This document shows, one piece after another, positions 20,140-29,444 of a stretch of DNA of 64,000 nucleotides. Below the pieces are notes generated by a model that saw nothing but the letters and a program-made list of their open reading frames with translations, did not search any database and was not told the DNA's origin. How positions within the stretch are numbered: position 1 is the first letter of the stretch; every line of letters begins with the position of its first letter. Source of the stretch: an uncultured Ruminococcus sp. (GTDB lineage: Bacteria; Bacillota; Clostridia; Lachnospirales; Lachnospiraceae); NCBI GenBank assembly GCA_904377845.1, contig CAJFGR010000006.1, forward strand, positions 17,092 through 81,091, written 5' to 3'. The position numbers and the translations under genes are program-made.

Positions 20140-20991
20140 TTATCCTTCCTTTGAACCTGTTGATGTAACACCTTCTACAATCTGTTTTGAGAACAGGGAG
20201 TAGATGATGATGACTGGTATTGTGATCAGGGTAATAACTGCAAGCGTCTGCCCCATTGTTGTATTCTCATTGGATGTAATAGAGTTCAAACCGATCTGAG
20301 CGGTCAGCAGGTCGCTTGATGTAAATACCAGTGACGGCCAGAGGTAATCGTTCCATACATTCAGGAAAGTGAATACGCTGACGGTTGCAACAACTGTTTT
20401 TGACATTGGCAGAACCATGGTGAAGAAGTATTTCACCGGGCCGCAGTAGTCAAGCTGTGCTGCCTCGTATACATCGTCCGGCAGGCTGACGAATACCTGA
20501 CGGAACAGGAAGATGTTGAACGGGTTTACGATCAGCGGCAGTATATAACCGACGATCGTGTTCAGGAGACCGGCTTTCGCGATGATCAGGAAATGGATCG
20601 TGATGACCGTCTCTGTCGGTACGATCAGGAGCATGATGATGATCATGAGCCACTGATCGCGGAACGGGAAATTGATCTTGGCAAGAGCATATCCGGCAAG
20701 GCCGTTTACGATAATGCTCAGGACGATCAGGATCGCCGCGTATAAAAGTGTGTTACCCATATATCTCAGGAAACTTGTATTCGTGATGATGGAAACATAG
20801 TTGTCAAAGAAGTTTCCGTTTAATGCCGGCGGGATAAACGCCGCAATGGAATTCATGTCCGCTGTGATCGCTGCATCCGTTTTAAAGGAGTTTGCAAGCA
20901 TCCAGATGACCGGGAACAGGAAGAAGATCGAGAGCACCAGCAGGACAGCTACAAGGATCCAGTTAATTCGCTTTTGCTTTTTTGTTACCAT
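20140..20991 (-). CDS. Carbohydrate ABC transporter permease (MalG type)
   Basis: BPD_transp_1-like EAAQLDYCGPVKYFFTMVLPMSK motif. Confidence 0.9.
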   Translation of the reverse strand: MVTKKQKRINWILVAVLLVLSIFFLFPVIWMLANSFKTDAAITADMNSIAAFIPPALNGNFFDNYVSIITNTSFLRYMGNTLLYAAILIVLSIIVNGLAGYALAKINFPFRDQWLMIIIMLLIVPTETVITIHFLIIAKAGLLNTIVGYILPLIVNPFNIFLFRQVFVSLPDDVYEAAQLDYCGPVKYFFTMVLPMSKTVVATVSVFTFLNVWNDYLWPSLVFTSSDLLTAQIGLNSITSNENTTMGQTLAVITLITIPVIIIYSLFSKQIVEGVTSTGSKEG

Positions 20992-21862
20992 GTTTTCTCT
21001 CCTCCTTGTCCTTAGTCAGTACATTCTGGATGATCGTCAGGATGACGACGAATACGGTAAATACGATTGCCATTGTGGATGCAAGACCCATCTCCCAGTT
21101 GACTGTACCGGTTTCATAAATGTCGTACACAAGTGTGTAAGTTGAATGATCAGGACCTCCGCCTGTCATAACCATCGGCTGTACCAGCATACGGAACGCG
21201 CCGATCGTGACTGTGATAAATACGAAGATACACAGCGGTTTCAGTTCCGGGAGTGTGATATCTTTGAATTTCTGCCAGCCGCTTGCGTGGTCCATCTCAG
21301 CCGCCTCATAGAGTGCGGGATTGATGTTCTGCAGACCGCCAAGAAAGATGATCATCTGGTAGCCGACACCCTGCCATACACTCATGATCGCGATGGAGGG
21401 AAGTGCCTGATCGGCACTGTGGATAAACGGCTGCGGGTCGATACCGAAGTTCCCGAGCAGCGTATTTAAAATACCTTCCGGGCTGTAGATCTGCATCCAC
21501 AGTGTGGATACAACAGCCAGAGACATAACTACAGGTACGAAAAACGCTACTTTAAAATATTTCTTGCAGTGCGCCGCTTTGTTGATCGCCAGCGCCAGTA
21601 CCAGTGCTCCGATACACTGAAGCGGTACAATTATGATAACAAATTTTACGGTGTTTAAAAATGACTGTACAAAAAGGTCGTCTTTAAAAATATTTATGTA
21701 GTTTTCCAGTTCCACAAAATGCGTCAGCTCAGGATTCAGTGCGAAGTAATCGGTAAAACTGAATCCGAGTGTAAGCAGCATCGGCAGGAATAAAAACAGT
21801 GTCAGCAGTACAAGTGCAGGCCCGAAAAACGCCATTCCTAAGATTGAATTCTTTTTCTTCAT
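20963..21862 (-). CDS. Carbohydrate ABC transporter permease (MalF type)
   Basis: EAAEMDHASGWQKFKDITLPELKP motif; 6 TM. Confidence 0.9.
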   Translation of the reverse strand: MKKKNSILGMAFFGPALVLLTLFLFLPMLLTLGFSFTDYFALNPELTHFVELENYINIFKDDLFVQSFLNTVKFVIIIVPLQCIGALVLALAINKAAHCKKYFKVAFFVPVVMSLAVVSTLWMQIYSPEGILNTLLGNFGIDPQPFIHSADQALPSIAIMSVWQGVGYQMIIFLGGLQNINPALYEAAEMDHASGWQKFKDITLPELKPLCIFVFITVTIGAFRMLVQPMVMTGGGPDHSTYTLVYDIYETGTVNWEMGLASTMAIVFTVFVVILTIIQNVLTKDKEERKHGNKKAKAN

Positions 21863-21866
21863 ATTT

Positions 21867-23065
21867 TTATTCCCTCGTATAACGTTCCAATTTCTGATCT
21901 ATTCGTTCCACAGCTTTGTCAAGCTCCTGATCCACATCCTTTCCACTCAGAGCCACGCTTTCCAATACCTCTTGGAAGCTGGTGCTCACTTGCGGATATA
22001 CCGGAGTCTTCGGACGGGGATGCCCGTAAGTACTCAGCTGATTGTAGAGAGCGCTGTAGCACCTTCGATATCCTTTGTTTCAGAGGATGCGGCAAATGCC
22101 CATGAGCCGGTCGGCGTATATGTTTCGCCATCCCAGTTATCGCTGACGATATAAGGAGCGACTCCGAGATTGATGTCGGGATAGCTTGTGTATATCGTAT
22201 TGACTTCCCATGCTCCGTCGAATTTGAAAGCAGCCCGTCCGCTCTCAAAGAGATTATCAATAGGAGCCTGAGACATATAGCCGTTTTCCACGATGGTCCG
22301 GAAATATTCCATAGCTGCTTTTGTCTGATCCGAATTGAAATAACCGTCCACGGTCAGTCCGTCATCGCTGACAAGCTCGCCGCCGCCGGACCATACAAAC
22401 GGAGCGTAGTAGTAGATACTTGTCTCGCCCACCGGGAATGTCATGTCAAGCGGGTAACCGCCTTTCTCATCCATGATCGGTTTGAGCTCCTCGAGAATAT
22501 CAAGAAATTCTGACCATGTCCACGGATGGTCTGCATCCGGAATCTCGATTCCGGCTTCCTCGATGATGTCTTTATTATAGTAGAATCCCACTCTGGACTC
22601 CATGACACCGAGGGCATAAAGATCGTCGTTAACCGTTCCCTGCTCGATGATCGAGGGAAGATATTCGCTTTCTTCTTCCTCTGTCAGATCAGCCAGAGGC
22701 TGGATGATACCGTTGGCTGCGTATGCGGATATGTTCGGTCCGTCTACTGTAAGCACGTCCGGCAGTCCGCCTGCCATGACGGAAGCATTTACTTTATCAG
22801 AGTAACCGCCGCCGCTGTCATTTCTCGGCACGAACTCAATGTCTGCAAAATACTGTCCGTCATAAGCCTCATTAAAAGTTTCTACCGATTCTTTGTAAGC
22901 CTGACCCTCCTCAGTGTCCTCGATTGAGTGAACCCATATGGAGAGGTACTCTTCGCCCTCGTCATATCCTGCGATATCTCCCGGCTCAGGATCTTTCTGG
23001 TGACAGCCGGATAGACAGGCCGCAGCGAAGAGTGTGACCGTCAGGTACAGCAATCGTCTTTTCAT
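21867..23065 (-). pseudogene. Sugar ABC transporter substrate-binding lipoprotein with internal deletion/frameshift
   Basis: ORF 22034..23065 (lipobox CLSGCHQKD) stops after SSETKDIEGATALSTIS*; the next frame directly below reads LYNQLSTYGHPRPKTPVYPQVSTSFQEVLESVALSGKDVDQELDKAVERIDQKLERYTRE*, a typical SBP C-terminus ending 5 nt before the permease ATG. Confidence 0.85.
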
Positions 23066-23112
23066 TCCATCTCCTCCTTTTTATTGATGAATGTTTATAT
23101 GAAACCGTTGCG

Positions 23113-23134
23113 TTACCGGTTAAGTAACCGGTTA
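23113..23134. promoter_or_regulatory. Candidate LacI-family operator
   Basis: TTACCGGTTAAGTAACCGGTTA, imperfect palindrome/repeat between divergent SBP and LacI genes; related half-site AACGGTTACC at 23187..23196. Confidence 0.5.
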
Positions 23135-23239
23135 TTTATTGATTTTTTGATTCATATTCTGATATACTGTAATCATTCAGAGATAGAACGGTTACCTGAA
23201 AAACCACAGTTCTGTCCATAATATGTGAGGCGTAACAAT

Positions 23240-24265
23240 ATGAAAACAAAGAAAGTAACATTTGCAGATATTGCAAAGTATACCGGATTTTCCAAAACAA
23301 CGATCTCCAGATATTTTAACGATCCGGATTCGCTGACTTTGGAGAACCAACAGAAGATTGCCGATGCGCTGGACGCACTTGATTACAAGGAAAATAAGGT
23401 GGGAAGGATCCTTGCCAGCGGCAGAACAGAGTTTATAGGACTTATTATTCCGAACCTTTATATGCACTATTATTCAGAGATGTTGAACCAGATTCTTGCT
23501 ACTTATGAAACTTATGGATATAAATTCCTTGTTTTTGCGGGAAATGAAAAGGCGGATGTTGAGAGAAAATATATTGAAGAGCTGATGGCTTACAATATAG
23601 AAGGAATGATCGTATTAAGTCCGACAATCCCCTCTGAGGAGCTTGCATCCTATAATGTGCCGGTGGTAGGAATCGAGAGAGAAGACAGGTACATATCCAG
23701 CGTCAATACAGACAATTATATGGGAGGTGTGCAGGCGGCCAGTCTTCTGAGAAAGAGTGACTGTGATATCCTGATCCATGTAAACGGTAATATTCCGGAC
23801 ACATCTCCGGCTTCAGGACGTATCAAAGGCTTTGTAGATGTCTGCGAGGAATACAATGTTCCATATGAACTGATCCTGACACATCTGGGAAACACATTTG
23901 AAAAAAACAGAAATAAAATAGAAGAAATTGTGGCGCTTCTTGAGAAAAAGTATCCGGACAAGAAGAAAGGAATTTTTATGCCCAATGATACCCATGCCAA
24001 TGTACTGCTGAATTACCTGTTCCAGAAATATGGAAAGCTTCCGGAAACATATCAGATTATCGGTTTCGATAATTCTCCGATTTCCAGAGAAGCTGTTATT
24101 CCGACGAGCACAGTGGGACAGCAGATTTCTCTGATTGCAAATGAAGCAATGAAAATACTGTCGGATCAGATGGAGGAGCGGAAAAAAAGAAGACCTGCTC
24201 CCTTAAAGGAACCGGTACATAAGATCATTCCGCCGATTCTGATCCGCAGGGAAACTACGGCGTAA
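23240..24265 (+). CDS. LacI-family transcriptional regulator
   Basis: N-terminal HTH KKVTFADIAKYTGFSKTTISRYFNDPDSLTLENQQKI plus periplasmic-binding-like domain. Confidence 0.92.
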   Translation: MKTKKVTFADIAKYTGFSKTTISRYFNDPDSLTLENQQKIADALDALDYKENKVGRILASGRTEFIGLIIPNLYMHYYSEMLNQILATYETYGYKFLVFAGNEKADVERKYIEELMAYNIEGMIVLSPTIPSEELASYNVPVVGIEREDRYISSVNTDNYMGGVQAASLLRKSDCDILIHVNGNIPDTSPASGRIKGFVDVCEEYNVPYELILTHLGNTFEKNRNKIEEIVALLEKKYPDKKKGIFMPNDTHANVLLNYLFQKYGKLPETYQIIGFDNSPISREAVIPTSTVGQQISLIANEAMKILSDQMEERKKRRPAPLKEPVHKIIPPILIRRETTA

Positions 24266-24345
24266 GCAAAACTTCCGGAGTAATCCGGTTCAATTTAATA
24301 TGTTTTAAATATATAAAGAAAATATACAAAAAGGAGACCAGACGC

Positions 24346-25836
24346 ATGAGCCAGATTTTACGTGATGCAAGAAGATATGAAGAAGCGAGAGAAAGACAGA
24401 TAAAGGATGAGCCGAGACCGGCGTTTCATCTGTCGACCCGGGTGGGGTGGCTGAACGATCCGAACGGATTTTCTTATTATAATGGAGAATATCATCTGTT
24501 CTATCAGTATCATCCTTATAATTCCCACTGGGGACCGATGCACTGGGGACACGCGGTGAGCAGTGACCTGCTTCACTGGAAATATCTGCCGGCAGCACTT
24601 GCTCCGGATACAGATTATGACAGGGACGGCTGTTTCTCAGGCAGCGCTGTCAGTCTGGATGACGGCAGGCAGATGCTGATGTACACCGGAGTAGTCAAGG
24701 AGACCCAGCCGGACGGAAGTACAAGAGAAGTGCAGAGACAGTGTATTGCCATAGGAGACGGGACAGATTATATGAAATATTCAGGAAATCCGGTTCTTGA
24801 TGAAAATGATCTCCCTGAAGGAGGAAGCCGGTTTGATTTCCGAGATCCGAAGATCTGGCGGACGCCCGACGGCACATTCCGCTGTGTGGCAGGAAACTGT
24901 ACGCCGGACAAAGATGGAAGGATCCTTCTTTTCAGCAGTGAGGACGGTCTGAAGTGGAAGTTTGAAAAAACACTGATCAGCAATAACGGACGTTTCGGAC
25001 GGATGTGGGAATGCCCGGATTTTTTTGAACTGGACGGCAAACAGGTTCTTCTTGTCAGCCCGCAGGATATGCTTCCGCAGGGGTTTGAATACCATAATGG
25101 AAATGGAACCGTATGCATTATAGGAAATTACGATAACGAGACAGATACATTCATTGAAGAGAATAATCAGGCGATTGATTACGGAATCGACTTTTATGCT
25201 CCGCAGACCGTGGTGGCGCCGGACGGACGGCGGATTATGATCGGTTGGATGCAGAACTGGGATACCTGTAATCTGCATTCCCCGGAGCGCCCGTGGTTCG
25301 GGCAGATGAGCCTGCCAAGAGAACTTTCCGTGAAAAATGGACGCCTGATCCAGAAGCCGGTCCGTGAACTTGAGCAGATGCGGACCAATAAGGTGAGTTA
25401 TGAAAATGTGGAGGTGTCTGATGTGATCCGGCTTGATGGTATGAAAGGACGCCGGATCGATATGGAACTGACGCTTCGCCCGGCAGAAGGAGAAGAGATG
25501 TACCGCAAGTTCGCCGTACGTTTTGCCCAGAATGATACCTGCCATACGGCTGTCAGCTTCCGTCCCCACGAATCCATCCTGAAAGTTGACCGGAAGTTTT
25601 CAGGCTCCAGAAGAGCGATCATTCATCAGCGCAGAAGTCGGGTCAACAGCGAAAACGGCAGGATTACAATGCGCATCATACTGGATAATTTCAGTGTTGA
25701 GATATTTGTAAACGACGGGGAACAGGTTCTCTCGGCGACACTGTATACAGACCTTTCCGCAGATGGAATTTCTTTCTACGCAGATGGAAAAGCATTGATC
25801 GATGTTGTGAAATATGATCTTGCATTCGAATCATAA
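24346..25836 (+). CDS. GH32 sucrose-6-phosphate hydrolase/beta-fructofuranosidase
   Basis: GWLNDPNGFSYYNGEYHLFYQYHP, FRDPKIW, WECPDFF. Confidence 0.95.
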   Translation: MSQILRDARRYEEARERQIKDEPRPAFHLSTRVGWLNDPNGFSYYNGEYHLFYQYHPYNSHWGPMHWGHAVSSDLLHWKYLPAALAPDTDYDRDGCFSGSAVSLDDGRQMLMYTGVVKETQPDGSTREVQRQCIAIGDGTDYMKYSGNPVLDENDLPEGGSRFDFRDPKIWRTPDGTFRCVAGNCTPDKDGRILLFSSEDGLKWKFEKTLISNNGRFGRMWECPDFFELDGKQVLLVSPQDMLPQGFEYHNGNGTVCIIGNYDNETDTFIEENNQAIDYGIDFYAPQTVVAPDGRRIMIGWMQNWDTCNLHSPERPWFGQMSLPRELSVKNGRLIQKPVRELEQMRTNKVSYENVEVSDVIRLDGMKGRRIDMELTLRPAEGEEMYRKFAVRFAQNDTCHTAVSFRPHESILKVDRKFSGSRRAIIHQRRSRVNSENGRITMRIILDNFSVEIFVNDGEQVLSATLYTDLSADGISFYADGKALIDVVKYDLAFES

Positions 25837-25871
25837 TAGTGTGAGTTTTATGGTATAGAACAGTTTTTTAC

Positions 25872-25910
25872 AGAGCAGAGTATCTATGAGAGGTATTCTG
25901 CTCTTTTATT
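25872..25910 (+). terminator. Intrinsic terminator after GH32
   Basis: AGAGCAGA...TCTGCTCT followed by TTTATT. Confidence 0.65.
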
Positions 25911-25941
25911 AACAATTTTTTAACAATGATTTCGAAAAATA

Positions 25942-25970
25942 TTGCCGAAAATCGCCCGTTCCGTTATAAT
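25942..25970 (+). promoter_or_regulatory. Sigma-A-type promoter for NRAMP/pxp operon
   Basis: TTGCCG-17 nt-TATAAT. Confidence 0.6.
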
Positions 25971-26006
25971 TTAACCATTAGTCTTAATATGAAAGGATGA
26001 GAAATT

Positions 26007-27227
26007 ATGGAAAAGACAAACAAAAAAAGCCTCAGCGTCCTGATCGGCGCTGCCTTTCTGATGGCAACTTCTGCCATCGGACCCGGATTCCTCACCCAGA
26101 CGGGAACATTTACAGGGAGCCTGAAAGCGAGTTTCGGATTCGTAATTCTGATCTCGGTCATACTTTCGGCAATTGTCCAGCTCAATGTGTGGCGCGTGCT
26201 CTGCGTCTCAGGCATGAGAGGACAGGACGTGGCGAACAAGGTGCTCCCCGGACTCGGCTATGTGGTAGCGTTTCTGGTTGTTGCAGGCGGACTTGTATTC
26301 AATATCGGTAACGTAGGCGGAGGAGCCCTTGGATTTAACACTCTGCTTGGCATACCGGAGAAAGTCGGCTGCTTTATCGCAGGCGGCGTTGCGATCGTGA
26401 TCTTCCTGATGAAAAACGCGCTGAATGCCATGGATACACTGACAAAGATCCTCGGCGGCATCATGATCGTCGTGATCTTCGTTGTGATCGTTATCGTTCA
26501 GCCGCCGCTTGGGATGGCGCTCAAAGAGACCGTCATGCCGACGGCTCCTATGGATGACCTCGGAACGGCTATTTTGACGCTCCTTGGCGGTACGGTCGGA
26601 GGATATATCACATTTTCCGGCGCTCACCGTCTGATCGACGCGGGAATCACAAAGAAAGAGAATCTCAAAGAGATCAACAAGAGTTCTGTCATGGGAATCG
26701 GCATCGCCACCATCGTGCGCGTGTTCCTGTTCCTTGCGATTCTTGGCGTCGTAGTTGCGACAGCTACATCACCGGCGCATACGCTTGATCCGGATAATCC
26801 GGCGGCAGACGCGTTCCGCATCGGTGCAGGCGAGATCGGATACCGCTTCTTCGGACTGGTTCTGCTCTGCGCGGCGATCACGTCGATCGTGGGCTGCGCG
26901 TATACTTCCGTGTCTTTCTTAAAGACATTCCACAAGAATATTGCAAAGCATGAAAATGCGATCATTGTAGCGTTTATCGCGCTGAGCACAGTCATTATGG
27001 CAGTCCTCGGAACACCGGCAGTCCTGCTCGTCCTTGCAGGCGCGGTGAACGGTCTGATCCTGCCCATCACGCTCGGTGTGTGTCTGATCGCCTCCAAGAA
27101 GAAATCAATCATGGGCGAAGACTATAAGCACCCGACATGGCTTCTGATCTGCGGTATCGTGGTCGTGATCGTATCCGCATACCTCGGGATCACGACGTTT
27201 GGATCGAACTTAAGCCAGCTTCTCTGA
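26007..27227 (+). CDS. NRAMP-superfamily transporter (YcsG-like, in pxp operon)
   Basis: Nramp-like fold sequence (IGPGFLTQTG in TM1 region; GGTVGGYITFSGAHRLIDAGI in TM6 region); operon context with pxpB/C/A. Confidence 0.82.
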   Translation: MEKTNKKSLSVLIGAAFLMATSAIGPGFLTQTGTFTGSLKASFGFVILISVILSAIVQLNVWRVLCVSGMRGQDVANKVLPGLGYVVAFLVVAGGLVFNIGNVGGGALGFNTLLGIPEKVGCFIAGGVAIVIFLMKNALNAMDTLTKILGGIMIVVIFVVIVIVQPPLGMALKETVMPTAPMDDLGTAILTLLGGTVGGYITFSGAHRLIDAGITKKENLKEINKSSVMGIGIATIVRVFLFLAILGVVVATATSPAHTLDPDNPAADAFRIGAGEIGYRFFGLVLLCAAITSIVGCAYTSVSFLKTFHKNIAKHENAIIVAFIALSTVIMAVLGTPAVLLVLAGAVNGLILPITLGVCLIASKKKSIMGEDYKHPTWLLICGIVVVIVSAYLGITTFGSNLSQLL

Positions 27228-27250
27228 TATAGAAAGGCGGGAGATTTAAA

Positions 27251-27979
27251 ATGAATGAAATCAAAATCTGTACTGCCGGGGATTCCTCTCTCCTGATCGA
27301 ATTCGGTCAGGAGATCTCCCCGGAGATCAACGCGCAGATCACGGCGCTGGTACGCATGATCAGGGCGCAGCATATCGAGGGTGTCACGGATATGATCCCC
27401 GCTTTCGCATCTCTGCTGATCAATTACGATCCCAGAGTGGTAAGCTATGCCGGCCTTCGCGCGCGCATGGAGAAGCTTCTGAAACTGGAGATCAGCGGGG
27501 AGGCTTCGGAATCAAGGATCTTTGAGATCCCGGTGTGCTACGGTGGAGAGTACGGCCCGGATCTTCAGAATATTGCAGATCACGCGGGACTGACTCCGGA
27601 AGAAGTGATCAAGATCCACAGCTCGGAAGACTATCTGATCTATATGCTCGGATTCCTTCCGGGATTCTCCTATCTGGGAGGTCTGGACGAGCGTATCCAC
27701 ACACCGAGGCTTGCCAACCCGAGGATCCGCATCCCGGCGGGAAGCGTCGGGATCGGAGGCTCCCAGACCGGCATTTATCCGCTGGATTCCCCGGGAGGAT
27801 GGCAGCTTCTCGGCATGACGCCGGTGAAGACTTATGATCCGGGAAGAGAAGTACCGATCCTTTTTGAAGCGGGAGACTATATACGGTTCGTTCCTGTATC
27901 TGAGGAGGAATATCTGGAAATAAAGAGACAGGTGGATGAGGGCACATACCAGTGTACGATCCATCAGAAAGGGGTGTAA
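27251..27979 (+). CDS. pxpB: 5-oxoprolinase subunit B / carboxyltransferase subdomain C-D (KipI-like)
   Basis: GDSSLLIEFG, GFLPGFSYLGGLDERIHTPRLANPR, VGIGGSQTGIYPLDSPGGWQLLG. Confidence 0.93.
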   Translation: MNEIKICTAGDSSLLIEFGQEISPEINAQITALVRMIRAQHIEGVTDMIPAFASLLINYDPRVVSYAGLRARMEKLLKLEISGEASESRIFEIPVCYGGEYGPDLQNIADHAGLTPEEVIKIHSSEDYLIYMLGFLPGFSYLGGLDERIHTPRLANPRIRIPAGSVGIGGSQTGIYPLDSPGGWQLLGMTPVKTYDPGREVPILFEAGDYIRFVPVSEEEYLEIKRQVDEGTYQCTIHQKGV

Positions 27980-27982
27980 TCG

Positions 27983-28987
27983 ATGGGCTTTCGTGTTTTA
28001 AAAGGCGGGATGCTGACTACAGTGCAGGATCTCGGGAGAACCGGCTACCAGAGCCAGGGCTTCAGCGTGTCGGGCGTCATGGATGTGCGCTCCTTCAAGA
28101 TCGCCAACCTGCTCCTTGACAATCCGGAGAATGAAGCGGTGTTGGAATTTACGCTGATGGGGCCGAGCCTTGAGTTTACCTCAGAGACGATCATCGCCAT
28201 CACCGGCGGGGATTTCCAGCCCCGTGTGAACAAGAAGCCGGTGAAGATGTACACGGCTCTCTACATGCACAAAGGAGATGTGCTCGACTTTGCGGGATGC
28301 CGCACCGGAAGCAGAGGATACATTGCATTTTCCAGTTATCTGGACATCCCGGTCGTCATGGGAAGCCGTTCGACGAATATCAAATGCGGCATCGGAGGCT
28401 TCAAGGGACGCAGGCTTAAAGACGGAGACTATATCGGTTTCCGGATCAAGAGAAGATATCTGCCGTATTTCCTCTCAAGAAGCCTTGACCTGGATGAGTT
28501 TGACTATGAGGACGTGACGCTGCGCGTTGTGATGGGACCTCAGGAGGATGTGTTCACCGCCGCGGGCAGGGAGACATTCCTGAATTCGGAGTATACGGTC
28601 ACCAGTGATTTCGACAGGATGGGATGCAGGCTGGAAGGGCCGTTTATCGCCTACAAGACTACGGCAGACATCATATCAGACGGCATCGCGTTCGGTTCCG
28701 TACAGGTGCCAAGCCATGGGAAACCTATCGTGCTTCTGTCCGACCGGCAGACAACCGGCGGATACGCGAAGATCGCGACCGTGATCTCAGTAGATATCCC
28801 GAAGCTTGCACAGTGTAAGACTGACAACAAGGTGCGCTTTCAGGCGGTAACGGTAGAGGAAGCCCAGCAGCTTCTGTTGGACGAAGTGGCAGAGATTAAT
28901 GAACTGCGCAGACAGATCTATCAGCCCTGTAAAGAAGTGCTCGAGTGCCGCCTCGTTGCAAAGCGTCTCAGCAGGCTGTTTCAGTAA
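27983..28987 (+). CDS. pxpC: 5-oxoprolinase subunit C / carboxyltransferase subdomain A-B (KipA-like)
   Basis: GGMLTTVQDLGRTGYQSQGFSVSGVMD; GPQEDVF; RMGCRLEGP; SDGIAFGSVQVPSHGKPIVLLSDRQTTGGY. Confidence 0.93.
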   Translation: MGFRVLKGGMLTTVQDLGRTGYQSQGFSVSGVMDVRSFKIANLLLDNPENEAVLEFTLMGPSLEFTSETIIAITGGDFQPRVNKKPVKMYTALYMHKGDVLDFAGCRTGSRGYIAFSSYLDIPVVMGSRSTNIKCGIGGFKGRRLKDGDYIGFRIKRRYLPYFLSRSLDLDEFDYEDVTLRVVMGPQEDVFTAAGRETFLNSEYTVTSDFDRMGCRLEGPFIAYKTTADIISDGIAFGSVQVPSHGKPIVLLSDRQTTGGYAKIATVISVDIPKLAQCKTDNKVRFQAVTVEEAQQLLLDEVAEINELRRQIYQPCKEVLECRLVAKRLSRLFQ

Positions 28988-29009
28988 ACGAATATAAGGA
29001 GAGAACGAT

Positions 29010-29432
29010 ATGGATTTGGAAAAGATTGAAAAACTGGTGAATATTATTGAGAAATCTTCCATGTTGGAATTCAGCATACAGGAAGGGGATACAAAGATAA
29101 AGATGAGCCGCAGGGGAAGCGCAGGCGCTCCGGGAGAACCGCTCACGGTCGTCAAGACAGAAGCGCCGGCCGAGGAGACTGTGGACGAGCATTATATCAT
29201 ATCTCCTATCGTGGGTACATTCTACTCGGCTCCGTCGCCGGATGCAGAGGCGTTTGTCAAAGTCGGCGATGTGGTAAAGGCAGGGCAGACCGTATGTATC
29301 CTTGAGGCAATGAAACTGATGAATGAGATCGAGAGTGATTATGACTGCGAGATCGAGGCAGTTCTCGTCAGCAATGAACAGAAAGTAGAGTACGGGCAGC
29401 CGCTCTTCAAGGTAAAGAAGCTGTCGGACTAA
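29010..29432 (+). CDS. accB: Biotin carboxyl carrier protein
   Basis: Biotinylation motif CILEAMKLMNEIE; SPIVGTFYSAPSPDAEAFVKVGD. Confidence 0.95.
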   Translation: MDLEKIEKLVNIIEKSSMLEFSIQEGDTKIKMSRRGSAGAPGEPLTVVKTEAPAEETVDEHYIISPIVGTFYSAPSPDAEAFVKVGDVVKAGQTVCILEAMKLMNEIESDYDCEIEAVLVSNEQKVEYGQPLFKVKKLSD

Positions 29433-29444
29433 GGAGGAGTGCTG

